From positions 21,975 through 85,974 of the forward strand of contig JACJWX010000013.1 in NCBI GenBank assembly GCA_020636905.1: 64,000 nt of DNA, written 5' to 3'. This document shows, piece by piece, positions 33,596 through 41,716 of this stretch. A program made the translations under genes and the position numbers. Origin of the DNA: Actinomycetota bacterium (GTDB taxonomy: Bacteria; Actinomycetota; Thermoleophilia; Miltoncostaeales; Miltoncostaeaceae). Position 1 is the stretch's first letter; every line of letters begins with the position of its first letter. The notes under the pieces were generated by a model. That model was not told the origin of the DNA. It did not search any database and saw only the letters and a list, made by a program, of their open reading frames with translations.

Positions 33596-35173
33596 ATGAG
33601 CCCCGATGCCCCCACCCACGAGCCCGGCCGAGACGCCCGTGCCACGGCGATCATCGACATGGGCTCGAACAGCTTCCGGCTGGTCGTGTACCACTGGATG
33701 CCCGGCGGATGGTTCCGGCTGGTCGACGAGATCCGCGAGGCCGTCCGTCTCTCCGAGGGCCAGACCGACGGGCGCCTCCAACCCCGCGCGCTCGCCCGCG
33801 CCGCGCACGCGGCCGACCTGTACGCCGCCTACTGCGATGCGGCGGGAATCGACCACATCGACGCGGTCGCCACGTCCGCGGTCCGTGACGCGACGAACCA
33901 GGACGAGGCCCTCGACGCGCTGAGCGCCGGTGGACGGCTGCCCGTGCGTGTTCTGAGCGAGGACGACGAATCCCGCTACGGATACCTGGCGGCGGTGAAC
34001 GGCAGCACGGTGGCCGACGGCTGGTTCCTGGACATCGGCGGCGGCTCGCTCCAGGTGGGCCGCATCGAGCGCCGCCACCTCACCAACAGCATGAGCGCCG
34101 CGCTCGGGGCGGTGCGCCTCACCGAGGCCTTCCTCACCGGCGACCAGCAGTCGGGCAAGGAGGCCGCCGCGCTCCGTAAGCACGTCCGCAAGCAGCTCAC
34201 GACCCACGACTGGATCGGCGGCGGCGGCCGTATGGTCGGCATCGGCGGCGCGATCCGCACCCTCGCGGTGATGGAGCAGCGGCGCGCCGAGGCGCCGTTC
34301 ATCAACCCGGACGGGCATCGCATGACCCGCGATGCTCTCGGCGAGACCATCGACCTGCTGACGTCCCTCCCGGTGGCCGAGCGCCGCGGGCTCCAGGGGC
34401 TGCGATCGGATCGGGCCGACATCATCCTCGCCGCCGCGCTCGCCATCGACGAGGCCATGGCCACCGCGGGCTGCGAACGGCTCGAGGTCACCGCGCAGGG
34501 GCTCCGCGAAGGCGTGTTCTTCGAGCACTACCTGCGAGACGAGGTACCGCCCCTGCTCCCCGACGTCCGGCGCACCTCGGTGCTCAACGCCGGCCTCCAG
34601 TTCGAGTTCGACCGGCGCCACGCCGAGCAGGTGGCGCGGGTGGCGCTGGCGGCGTTCGATGAGACGGCCCGCCTGGGTCTGCATCGCGGCGACAGCATGG
34701 AACGTGAGGTCCTGTGGACGGCCGCGATGCTCCACGACGTGGGGGTGCTCGTGGACTACAGCGCCCACCACCGGCACTCCGAGTATCTGGTGCTCAACAC
34801 CGGGCTGCCCGGGTACGACCACCACGAACTCGCGATGATCGCTTGCATGCTCCGGGGGCATCGAAAGGGCGTCCCCTCACTCAAGAAGGTCTACGGATCG
34901 CTGGTGCGCGAAGACGACGACGCCCGCTACCTGCGTGGCGTGGCCCTGCTTCGGCTCTCCGAGCAGCTCGAGCGGGCGAAGGCCGGCCAGATCCGTGAAC
35001 TTCGCTGCCGCCTCGAGGACGACGAACTGGTCATCACCGTCGGCTGCGAGGGCGATCCGTCGCTGCCGCTCTGGTCGGGAATGGCCGAACGACAGCACGT
35101 CGAGCGGGCGTTCGGCGTGACGATGCGCCTGGAGTCGGCCTCGGGGATCGAGGTTCCCGAGCGGCCGAGCTAG
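33596..35173 (+). CDS. Ppx/GppA exopolyphosphatase-family phosphatase with C-terminal HD domain
   Basis: 525 residues. The N-terminal 310 residues are the actin-like Ppx/GppA fold: AIIDMGSNSFRLVVYH (phosphate 1 loop), AVATSAVRDATNQDE, DDESRYGYLAAV, FLDIGGGSLQVG (phosphate 2 loop), and GIGGAIRTLA. The C-terminal part carries an HD-type helical domain: LLHDVG-like AAMLHDVGVLVDYSAHH, then YDHHELAMIACMLRGHRKG. These enzymes hydrolyse inorganic polyphosphate or the gamma/5' phosphate of pppGpp. ATG 33596 is chosen because an upstream in-frame ATG (33500) gives a non-conserved extension. The product's exact substrate cannot be told from sequence. Confidence 0.88.
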   Translation: MSPDAPTHEPGRDARATAIIDMGSNSFRLVVYHWMPGGWFRLVDEIREAVRLSEGQTDGRLQPRALARAAHAADLYAAYCDAAGIDHIDAVATSAVRDATNQDEALDALSAGGRLPVRVLSEDDESRYGYLAAVNGSTVADGWFLDIGGGSLQVGRIERRHLTNSMSAALGAVRLTEAFLTGDQQSGKEAAALRKHVRKQLTTHDWIGGGGRMVGIGGAIRTLAVMEQRRAEAPFINPDGHRMTRDALGETIDLLTSLPVAERRGLQGLRSDRADIILAAALAIDEAMATAGCERLEVTAQGLREGVFFEHYLRDEVPPLLPDVRRTSVLNAGLQFEFDRRHAEQVARVALAAFDETARLGLHRGDSMEREVLWTAAMLHDVGVLVDYSAHHRHSEYLVLNTGLPGYDHHELAMIACMLRGHRKGVPSLKKVYGSLVREDDDARYLRGVALLRLSEQLERAKAGQIRELRCRLEDDELVITVGCEGDPSLPLWSGMAERQHVERAFGVTMRLESASGIEVPERPS

Positions 35174-35178
35174 CTCAG

Positions 35179-35505
35179 CTAGCCGCCGGCGAGCTTCACC
35201 CGGTAGCGGCCCGAGAGATGGTCGACGACCGTGGTGCGATGGTCGCCCTGCAGTTCGATGACGCCATCTTTCACCGATCCGCCGCTGCCGCAGCGGCGCT
35301 TGAGTTCCTTCCCCACCCCCGCGACGTCCGCGGCGGGAACCCCGGTCACGAGCGTGACGGTCTTGCCCTTCCGCCCGGACTTGGTGCGGCTGACGCGGAC
35401 CACGCCGTCGCCGACGGGCGCCGGAGCGCTGATGTCTGACGACTCGACGCGTCCGACGTCGGAGCTGTAGACCAGCCGGGTATTCTCGGTATTCCCGTCG
35501 AACAT
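35179..35505 (-). CDS. yciH: SUI1/eIF1-family protein (YciH-like)
   Basis: 108 residues. The C-terminal 75 residues are the SUI1 domain: VRVSRTKSGRKGKTVTLVTG, VGKELKRRCGSGGSVKDGVI and IELQGDHRTTVVDHLSGRY. It is related to eukaryotic eIF1 and bacterial YciH, which can influence start-codon fidelity in initiation, especially on leaderless transcripts in Escherichia coli. That link is interesting because many transcripts in this window look leaderless. ATG 35505 has AGGAAA nine bases upstream. It is convergent with ppx (5-base gap) and divergent from cysH. Confidence 0.9.
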   Translation of the reverse strand: MFDGNTENTRLVYSSDVGRVESSDISAPAPVGDGVVRVSRTKSGRKGKTVTLVTGVPAADVAGVGKELKRRCGSGGSVKDGVIELQGDHRTTVVDHLSGRYRVKLAGG

Positions 35506-35523
35506 TTCGTGATTTTCCTCTGC

Positions 35524-35529
35524 TAGCCT
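35524..35529 (+). promoter_or_regulatory. Putative -10 element of cysH
   Basis: TAGCCT, seven bases before ATG 35537. A minus-strand TAGCAG at 35520-35525 overlaps it and may serve the SUI1 gene. Confidence 0.45.
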
Positions 35530-35536
35530 CGTCCTG

Positions 35537-36277
35537 ATGAGCACCGCACCGCTGACGGCATCCGAAGTCGACGAGCTGGCCGTCCGCTTCGAGGAACGGA
35601 CGCCGCAGGAGCTGCTCGCCTGGGCCGCCGACCGCTTCGGTGACCGTATCGTGCTGACCTGCTCGTGGCAGTTCCAGTCGTCGGTGCTGGTCCACATGCT
35701 GCACGAGCTCGGCGCCACGGTTCGCATCGTTGAGCTCGACACCGGGCTGCTGTTCCCCGAGACCCACGCCACCCGCGAGGCGCTCATCGAGCGCTACGGG
35801 ATCACCGTCGACACGATTCGCCCGCAGCGGACGGTCGACGAGCAGGCCCTCGACGAGGGCCCGGAACTGTGGACGCGCCAGCCGGATCGGTGCTGCGAGC
35901 TGCGCAAGGTCCTCCCGCTGATGCGGGCCCTCGACGGGATGGACGCGTGGATCACCGGGATCCGTCGTGAGCAGTCGCCCACGCGGGCCAACGCACGCCC
36001 CGTCGAGCTCGACGAGACCCGGGGCGTCGTCAAGATCCAGCCGCTGGTCACCTGGAGCGTCGAAGACGTCATGGGGTACCTCTACGCCCACGACGTGCCG
36101 TTCAACGAGCTGCACACCCGCGGATACCGCTCCATCGGGTGCATGCCCTGCACCCAGGCGGTGCTCGACGGCGACGACGAGCGCTCGGGCCGCTGGGCCG
36201 GCACCGACAAGATCGAGTGTGGACTCCACCTGCCCGCCCAGGCCGTCCCGGAGTCGGCCCCCGACACCCCCTCCTGA
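35537..36277 (+). CDS. cysH: Adenylylsulfate (APS) reductase, assimilatory, 4Fe-4S type
   Basis: Reduces adenylylsulfate to sulfite with thioredoxin; cytosolic, sulfate assimilation. 246 residues. PP-loop-like nucleotide site VLTCSWQFQSSVL (residues 39-51), LDTGLLFPET, and the cluster cysteines Cys119-Cys120 (PDRCCELRK) and Cys202/Cys205 (IGCMPCTQ), whose CC...CxxC pattern marks the APS (not PAPS) enzyme. The catalytic Cys228 is in the usual ECGLH motif near the C terminus. The leaderless-type start is 7 bases after TAGCCT. The PHP gene begins 11 bases downstream, so both may be in one transcript. Other sulfur assimilation genes are not in the window. Confidence 0.94.
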   Translation: MSTAPLTASEVDELAVRFEERTPQELLAWAADRFGDRIVLTCSWQFQSSVLVHMLHELGATVRIVELDTGLLFPETHATREALIERYGITVDTIRPQRTVDEQALDEGPELWTRQPDRCCELRKVLPLMRALDGMDAWITGIRREQSPTRANARPVELDETRGVVKIQPLVTWSVEDVMGYLYAHDVPFNELHTRGYRSIGCMPCTQAVLDGDDERSGRWAGTDKIECGLHLPAQAVPESAPDTPS

Positions 36278-36288
36278 CGGAACCCGCG

Positions 36289-37142
36289 GTGGCGGTCGAC
36301 CTGCACTGCCACAGCACCGCGTCAGACGGGACCCTGCCACCGGCGAGCGTGGTCGCGCTCGCGGTCGAGCACGGCGTCACGACCCTCGCCCTGACCGACC
36401 ACGACACCATCGACGGTGTCGCTGAGGCGGTTCATGCGGGTGCCGACCACGGTGTGCGGGTCATCCCGGGCGTCGAGATCAGCACCGGGACGCCGTTCGG
36501 GCGGACCATGCACCTGATCGCCCTGTTCGCCGACCCGGATCCGCCCGGGCTCGCCCAGGCGCTGGCCGAGAATCGCGCTCGCCGAGACGAGCGGATCGAC
36601 CTGATCCTCGCCCGCCTCGCCGCCCTCGGTCCCGAGATCTCGCGTGAGCGCGTCGACGCCCACGCCACCGGGACGGTCGCCCGGCCCCACATCGCGGCGG
36701 CGCTCGTGGACGCCGGCCACTGCAGCAGCGTCCAGGACGCCATGGACCGCTACCTGGGCGACCACCGCCCCGCCGACGTCCCCCACCGCGGACTCGACGG
36801 GGCCGCCGCCGTGCGGCTCGTGCGCGAGCTGGGCGGCGCCCCGATCGTGGCGCACCCCGGCACCCTTCGCCTGGGAACACCGGGCTGGAGTCGTACATGC
36901 AGTCGCTGGCGACGGTCGGCCTCGTCGGGATCGAGGTGCACCGACCCGAGCACCTTCCCGGCCAGCGGGACGTCATGCGGCGCATCGCCCGCCGGTTCGG
37001 ACTGATCGCCTCGGGCGGCTCGGACTTTCACGGGCCCGAATCGCGATTCCGGCTCGGCGACACCGGTGAGCCACCGCTGCCCGACGACACCGCCGACGTC
37101 GTTCTGAGCGCCGTGGGCAAGCGTGTACCCTCACTCGAATGA
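36289..37142 (+). pseudogene. PHP-domain phosphoesterase interrupted by a one-base frameshift
   Basis: The first frame (from GTG 36289) is the front of a PHP-domain phosphoesterase (YciV/RNase AM-like): VAVDLHCHSTASDGTLPP, LALTDHDTIDGVAEAV, IPGVEISTG, and IVAHPGTLRLG. The rest of the domain, GLVGIEVHRPEHLPG and IASGGSDFHGPESRFRLGD, continues in another frame up to 37142. The change of frame falls in CTGGGAACACC at 36871-36881; one extra G in the GGG run (36873-36875) would restore CTG GGG AAC ACC GGG CTG GAG. Metal-binding residues are intact in both halves. Whether this is a true mutation or a sequencing error cannot be told. It overlaps pepF by four bases. Confidence 0.8.
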
Positions 37143-38932
37143 CGACCACCCACACCGCCCCCACCGGTCCCAACGCCGAAGGCGTTCACTGGGATCTGTC
37201 GAGCCTCGTCGCCGACGCCGACACCGCCCGCACCGAACTCGCCGACGGGCTCGAGCGCGCCCGCGCCTTCCAGGAGCGTTACCGCGGCACGCTGGAATCG
37301 ATCGCTCCGGCCGACCTCGCCACGGCGCTCGCCGAGCTGGCATCGATCGACAACCTGCTCTCGCGCGTCGGCAGCTACGCCCATCTGCGCGAATCGGTGG
37401 ACGTCACCTCCGAGGAGAACCGGGACCTCTCCACCGCCATGGATCAGGGCATGGTCGAGGCCAGCAACGCGCTCCGGTTCTTCGACCTGGAGTGGATGGC
37501 GCTTCCAGACGAGCGCGCGGGCGAACTCGCGGCGGCGCCCGAGGTGGCCGCCGACCGCCACCATCTGGAAACCCTCCGTGTCTTCGCTCCGTACACCCTG
37601 AGCGAGCCTGAGGAGCGGATGCTCGCCGAGCGCGAGCCCGCCGCCGGGAGCGCCTGGCAGACGCTGTTCTCGCGCATCACCTCGACCCTGGAGGTTCCGT
37701 TCGACGCCGGTGAGGGCACCCAGGCCCACACCATCGACCGCCTGCTCGCCCACGTGCGCAACACCGACCGTGCGGTGCGCAAGGGGGCGATGCTCGCGCT
37801 CTACGGGGGGCTCGAGCCGCAGGCCGACACCCTGGCCCACTGCTACGACACGCTGGTCGGCGATCGCCTGGCCATCGACCGGCTTCGCGGCCACGGCGAC
37901 CCCATGGACCGCACACACCTGCGCAACGAGCTGGACGGCGCCGTCGTGAATCGCATGATGGACGCGGTCGAGGCGCACTACGGCCTCGCGCAGCGCTGGT
38001 TCCGCGCCAAAGCGGGCATCCTCGGGCTCGAACGCCTCGAGCTCTGGGACCAGTACGCCCCCATCGGATCCGGCCGCAAGGTCGACTTCGACGAGGCGCG
38101 CAACCTCATCGACGTGTCGTTCGGCCGGTTCTCGTCGCGCATCTCGGACATCGCCGGCGGCTTCTTCGCCGAGCACCGGGTGGACGCCGAACCGCGTTCC
38201 GGCAAGCGCGGCGGCGCATTCTGCGCGTCGGTGGCGCAGGACGCATCGCCCTTCGTGCTCATGAACTTCACCGACAAGATGGACGACGTGATGACCCTGG
38301 CGCACGAGCTGGGCCACGGGATGCACTTCGTGCTGTCGGCATCGCGCCAGACCGCGCTCACGTTCCACACCGGGCTCGCGCTCGCCGAGGTGCCGTCGAC
38401 CTTCGCGGAGCTGCTGGCGTTCGACCACCTGATGGAGCAGGAGACCGACCCGGCCACCCGCCGTGCGCTCACCTGCGAGCGCGTCGAGGGCAGTTTCGCG
38501 ACGGTCTTCCGGCAGACCGTGCTGGCGCGCTACGAACAGCGCGCCTACGCCATGCGTGCCGAAGGCCAGACCCTGACCTCCCAGCGGCTCGGCGACATCT
38601 GGTGGGACCGGAACGCCGCCTACTACGGCGATTCGATCGACCTGCCCGAGGGCTACCGCCTGGGGTGGTCCTACATCCCCCACTTCATCTCCACGCGCTT
38701 CTACACCTACGCCTACGTGTTCGCGCATCTGGTGACGCTGGCCCTCTACGCCCGCTACCGCGAGCGGGGAGCCGAGTTCGCCGACGGGTACCTTGAGTTC
38801 CTCTCGGCCGGGGGGTCGGCCGCACCGGCCGACCTGCTGCGCCCGCTTGGCGTCGATCTCGATGATCCCGAGGTCTGGTCCCTCGGATTCGCCGAGATGG
38901 AGCGCATGGTGGAGATCGCCGAAGCCGGATAG
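37139..38932 (+). CDS. pepF: Oligoendopeptidase F (M3 family)
   Basis: Zinc oligopeptidase of the M3B family, cytosolic peptide degradation. 597 residues, normal length. The N-terminal region WDLSSLVADADTARTELADG is typical. The HExxH site is His389-Glu390-x-x-His393 in TLAHELGHGMHFVLS, with the third zinc ligand Glu further on in LALAEVPSTFAELLAFD. The C-terminal YIPHFISTRFYTYAYVFAHL is also characteristic. ATG 37139 overlaps the PHP gene stop (ATGA), so the two are meant to be translated together. Confidence 0.95.
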   Translation: MTTTHTAPTGPNAEGVHWDLSSLVADADTARTELADGLERARAFQERYRGTLESIAPADLATALAELASIDNLLSRVGSYAHLRESVDVTSEENRDLSTAMDQGMVEASNALRFFDLEWMALPDERAGELAAAPEVAADRHHLETLRVFAPYTLSEPEERMLAEREPAAGSAWQTLFSRITSTLEVPFDAGEGTQAHTIDRLLAHVRNTDRAVRKGAMLALYGGLEPQADTLAHCYDTLVGDRLAIDRLRGHGDPMDRTHLRNELDGAVVNRMMDAVEAHYGLAQRWFRAKAGILGLERLELWDQYAPIGSGRKVDFDEARNLIDVSFGRFSSRISDIAGGFFAEHRVDAEPRSGKRGGAFCASVAQDASPFVLMNFTDKMDDVMTLAHELGHGMHFVLSASRQTALTFHTGLALAEVPSTFAELLAFDHLMEQETDPATRRALTCERVEGSFATVFRQTVLARYEQRAYAMRAEGQTLTSQRLGDIWWDRNAAYYGDSIDLPEGYRLGWSYIPHFISTRFYTYAYVFAHLVTLALYARYRERGAEFADGYLEFLSAGGSAAPADLLRPLGVDLDDPEVWSLGFAEMERMVEIAEAG

Positions 38933-39080
38933 CCGCTCGACCGGCGCGGCCCGCTGGATGGCCGCGCCGCTGGCGCCGCGGGGCACAATGAACGATCCTG
39001 AGAGGTGACGGCGCCGGACGGCGCGATACGACAGTCGACCGGCGCGTCGGCAGGTCGGTATCCCGTCCCGGAGGTGCACC

Positions 39081-39887
39081 ATGAAGGTTCGCGGAAAGGT
39101 CATCGTCGTCACCGGAGGCGGCAACGGGATCGGACGCGAGGTCGTTCTCGAGTTGCTGCGCCGCGACGCTCGGGTCGCGGCGATCGACGTCCGGCAGGCG
39201 AGCCTCGATGAGACGGCGTCCATCGCGGCCGCGGGAGATCGGCTGCTGACCCTGGAATGCGATCTCACCGACCGGGCGGCCGTTCAGGCGCTGCCGGACC
39301 GCATCGTCGATGCGCTGGGACCGGTGGACGGCCTGGTCAACGTCGCCGGCATCATCCAGCCGTTCGTGCGTCTCGCCGAGTTGGACTACGACACCATCGA
39401 GCGCGTCATGGCGGTCAACTTCTGGGGGACCGTCCACACGGTCAAGACGTTCCTGCCCGGGCTGCTCCAGCGCCCCACGGCCCACATCAGCAACGTGTCG
39501 AGCATGGGCGGCTTCCTCCCGGTTCCCGGCCAGACCGCGTACGGCGCCTCGAAGGCCGCGGTCAAGCTCTTGAGCGAGGGGCTCTACGCCGAGCTTCTGG
39601 GAACACCGGTCGGGGTCTCGGTGGTCATGCCCGGAGCGGTGGCCACGGACATCGCCTCCAACTCCGGAGTCGGGGCGCCCGCCGGGGTCGATGCGGCCGA
39701 TGCGCCGAAGTTCCCCAGCACCGCCCCCACCGACGCGGCGCGGATCATCGTCGATGGCATCGAGGACAACCGGCTCCACGTGTTCGTGGGTCGTGACTCG
39801 CGGATGATGGACGTGGCGCGTCGCATCGCCCCGAAGGGCGCGACGCGGCTCATCTACCGCAAGATGCGGTCGCTGCTGGACGCCTGA
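39081..39887 (+). CDS. Short-chain dehydrogenase/reductase
   Basis: 268 residues, classical SDR. Cofactor motif TGGGNGIGREV (residues 11-21), Asp at the end of strand 2 in AAIDVRQ (NAD preference likely), NVAGIIQ at the NNAG position, Ser in NVSSMGGF and Tyr154/Lys158 in YGASKAAVKL. The C-terminal part MPGAVATDIASNSGVG and FPSTAPTDAARIIVDGIEDN is typical of the group that includes oxidoreductases of unknown substrate. ATG 39081 has a strong GGAGGTGC binding site. A strong hairpin follows the stop. Substrate not predictable. Confidence 0.9.
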   Translation: MKVRGKVIVVTGGGNGIGREVVLELLRRDARVAAIDVRQASLDETASIAAAGDRLLTLECDLTDRAAVQALPDRIVDALGPVDGLVNVAGIIQPFVRLAELDYDTIERVMAVNFWGTVHTVKTFLPGLLQRPTAHISNVSSMGGFLPVPGQTAYGASKAAVKLLSEGLYAELLGTPVGVSVVMPGAVATDIASNSGVGAPAGVDAADAPKFPSTAPTDAARIIVDGIEDNRLHVFVGRDSRMMDVARRIAPKGATRLIYRKMRSLLDA

Positions 39888-39910
39888 GCGGGTCGCGTCG
39901 TCCCCGGAAA

Positions 39911-39946
39911 CACGTCGGGCCCGGCAGAACTGCCGGGCCCGACGTG
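39911..39946. terminator. Bidirectional terminator hairpin
   Basis: Perfect 17-bp stem, CACGTCGGGCCCGGCAG (39911-39927) with its complement (39930-39946) and a two-base loop, between the convergent SDR gene and the zinc-ribbon repeat gene. No T tract. Confidence 0.65.
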
Positions 39947-39984
39947 AGCGTGGACACCGCCTGCGGGCGGCGTGGCGGCCGAGG

Positions 39985-40518
39985 CTACTTGCCGGCCTTC
40001 TTCTTCGATGCCTTGATCGGGTTGAGCGCCTTCTGGACCTGCTCTGGCAGCTCGGTCATGTGGTAGATCTTGCGCCCGCACAGGTTCCGGCGGGTGATCC
40101 GGGCGTTGCAGGTCTCCGGCGCCTCGCCGTAGAGCACGAGCGTCCGGTGACCGCGCTCGCAGAGGTACACGAGGGCCTCACGGCGTACGACCGCGGGAAT
40201 CGGAATCTCGTCATCTTCGGCCTCGGCCACAGGCTCCTCAGCCGGAGCCTCCTCGGCCACAGGCTCCTCAGCCGGAGCCTCCTCGGCCACAGGCTCCTCA
40301 GCCGGAGCCTCCTCGGCCACAGGCTCCTCAGCCGGAGCCTCCTCGGCCACAGGCTCCTCAGCCGGAGCCTCCTCGGCCACAGGCTCCTCAGCCGGAGCCT
40401 CTTCGGCGGCAGGCGCTTCGGCGGCCTCGGCCTCCGGTGCCTCCGCGTCGGCGGCGGCTTCCGCTTCCACGGGTGCCTCGGCGGCCTCGTCGACCGTGGG
40501 TTCGGTGTCGTCGCTCAT
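39985..40518 (-). CDS. Acidic repeat protein with C-terminal Cys/His ribbon-like domain
   Basis: 177 residues. The first 40 are rich in Ala/Glu; residues about 41-100 are six identical decapeptides EEAPAEEPVA; the last 70 are basic and include VRREALVYLCERGHRTLVLY, APETCNARITRRNLCGRKIY and end LNPIKASKKKAGK. The C-terminal cysteines (CERGH, TCNAR, LCGRK) could form a zinc ribbon like those in small RNA polymerase- or ribosome-binding proteins; this is inference. The acid tail plus basic ribbon layout suggests binding to RNA or polymerase. ATG 40518 has GAGGGGAA upstream. The repeat tract could vary in number by slippage. I do not know the family. Confidence 0.7.
   Translation of the reverse strand: MSDDTEPTVDEAAEAPVEAEAAADAEAPEAEAAEAPAAEEAPAEEPVAEEAPAEEPVAEEAPAEEPVAEEAPAEEPVAEEAPAEEPVAEEAPAEEPVAEAEDDEIPIPAVVRREALVYLCERGHRTLVLYGEAPETCNARITRRNLCGRKIYHMTELPEQVQKALNPIKASKKKAGK
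40221..40400. repeat. Six perfect 30-bp tandem repeats
   Basis: Six identical copies of a 30-base unit (CCTCGGCCAC, AGGCTCCTCA, GCCGGAGCCT) with no mismatch, inside the gene 39985-40518 where they encode EEAPAEEPVA. Each unit has an internal inverted repeat AGGCTCC-TCAGCC-GGAGCCT. Such identity over 180 bases points to recent expansion or homogenisation. Confidence 0.95.
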
Positions 40519-40586
40519 GCGTTCCCCTCGTACTGAATGACTGAGCGCTGCAGCTTAGCGACCGTCGACCGACCCGTCGAGCCCGG

Positions 40587-40592
40587 TAGGGT
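40587..40592 (+). promoter_or_regulatory. Putative -10 element of the methyltransferase gene
   Basis: TAGGGT, eight bases before GTG 40601. Confidence 0.4.
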
Positions 40593-40600
40593 CGGCGATC

Positions 40601-41305
40601 GTGCCGAATTTCCCCGATGGATTCGATCTGGTGACCGACGAGGTCGCCATCACCGACCGCGTCCTCCGCGTCACCCACCCCCGGGTCGCGGAAGACCTCA
40701 TCGACGAAGCCGAGTACGAGGAGGACGAACGCCTCCCCTACTGGGCCGACCTGTGGCCGTCCGGGATCGTCCTGGCGCGGCACCTCGCCGGGCTCGATCT
40801 CACGGGTGTTCGCATCATCGAGATGGGTGCCGGTCTTGGGCTTCCGTCCGTCGTGGCCGCGCTGGGTGGCGCGTACGTGCTGGCCACCGACTGGTACGGC
40901 GTGGCGCTCGAGTTCGCCACCGCCAACGCCGCACAGAACGACGCCCCCGCACTCGCCACGAGGCTCGTCGACTGGGCGGCGCCCCCCGCGGACCTCCTCG
41001 ACGGCCCGCGGTTCGATCTGGTCATCGGCGCCGACGTCGCGTACGAGTCACGGCATGGCGCGCAACTGGCTCCGCTCATCCTGCGGCTGGTTCGCGATGG
41101 TGGCGAGGTGCTGATCGCCGACCCGCGTCGGCCCGCGGTCAGCTCCCTGGTGACCAACATGCGCGAGGCCGGGTGGCGCCACACCCGGGAGGAAGTCGAG
41201 TACGAGGGCCGCCCCGACGAACAGGGCCGGGTGGTCTACCTCCACCGCTTCACCGATCCGCCCTGGCGGAACCCGTCTCTTGGGACCGCGGAGGACATCG
41301 GGTAG
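40601..41305 (+). CDS. Class I SAM-dependent methyltransferase (protein methyltransferase-like)
   Basis: 234 residues. SAM-binding motif I IIEMGAGLGLPSVVAAL (about residues 72-88), acidic end of strand 2 in VLATDWYGVAL, motif IV DLVIGADVAYESRHG, and a final beta-hairpin. The DLWPSGIVLARHL segment before motif I and the ADVAYE at motif IV are typical of the METTL/Nnt1-type family (protein N-methyltransferases such as those for lysine or nicotinamide). Substrate unknown. GTG 40601 is preceded by a leaderless-type TAGGGT. It ends 18 bases before the tRNA-Asn gene and overlaps the tRNA promoter. Confidence 0.85.
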   Translation: MPNFPDGFDLVTDEVAITDRVLRVTHPRVAEDLIDEAEYEEDERLPYWADLWPSGIVLARHLAGLDLTGVRIIEMGAGLGLPSVVAALGGAYVLATDWYGVALEFATANAAQNDAPALATRLVDWAAPPADLLDGPRFDLVIGADVAYESRHGAQLAPLILRLVRDGGEVLIADPRRPAVSSLVTNMREAGWRHTREEVEYEGRPDEQGRVVYLHRFTDPPWRNPSLGTAEDIG

Positions 41306-41308
41306 CAT
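41280..41308 (+). promoter_or_regulatory. Putative tRNA-Asn promoter
   Basis: TTGGGA (41280-41285) and TAGCAT (41303-41308) with a 17-base spacer, 14 bases before the tRNA. It lies within the last codons of the methyltransferase gene. Confidence 0.45.
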
Positions 41309-41322
41309 CACGATTCGAGTGA

Positions 41323-41394
41323 TCCTCGGTAGCTCAATGGTAGAGCATCCGGCTGTTAACCGGAGGGTTGTAGGTTCGAGTCCTACCCGAGGAG
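41323..41394 (+). tRNA. tRNA-Asn (GUU)
   Basis: Cloverleaf: acceptor TCCTCGG (41323-41329) pairs with CCGAGGA (41387-41393); D-loop TAGCTCAATGGTAGAGCA; anticodon stem TCCGG/CCGGA around loop CTGTTAA with anticodon GTT at 41355-41357; T-loop GGTTCGAGTCC. CCA is not encoded. A terminator with a T tract follows. Because gatCAB is present, asparagine may be made on this tRNA by transamidation if the organism lacks asparaginyl-tRNA synthetase; that cannot be decided here. Confidence 0.97.
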
Positions 41395-41403
41395 CTTCAC
41401 CGT

Positions 41404-41430
41404 AAGCCCTGCAAACGCGGGGCTTTTTTT
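41404..41430 (+). terminator. Rho-independent terminator of tRNA-Asn
   Basis: Nine-pair stem (AAGCCCTGC with GCGGGGCTT, one G-T pair), loop AAAC, then a run of seven T. It is the only terminator in the window with a T tract. Confidence 0.9.
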
Positions 41431-41635
41431 GTGCCCGCGCCGGCGGCCGAATCGCCGGATTCGCCGCGGTCTCCCCACGCGGCGCGAGCGCGGCATCCCG
41501 GCCGGCACCGACCCCTCGAACGAGTCGCCGGGGACCCGTGGCGGTCACCGGCAAGTGTGATTGAGGCATGCCCGATCGTGGACGGCAGCCGTTCAACGCC
41601 CCGCCCCTTTCGGAGCCACCCACGTGCCAGCACCC

Positions 41636-41671
41636 GTGCGGCTCGGTCCGTCTCAGCGGACCGAGCCGCAC
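41636..41671. terminator. Hairpin after the SARP-linked gene unit
   Basis: Perfect 15-bp stem, GTGCGGCTCGGTCCG (41636-41650) and complement (41657-41671), loop TCTCAG. It lies 45 bases beyond the stop of the minus-strand gene at 41717, so it probably ends that transcript. The rest of 41431-41716 holds no gene that I can support. Confidence 0.6.
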
Positions 41672-41716
41672 GGAATCAGCTCAGATCAGTGAGTTCACAA
41701 CCTCCAACGGGGTGAG

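Noticed and set aside
40221..40400. CRISPR-like array
   Set aside because: The six units are contiguous with no spacers and encode a protein tract.
41431..41715. Small plus-strand frame after tRNA-Asn
   Set aside because: No ribosome binding site, and it spans a terminator hairpin (41636-41671).
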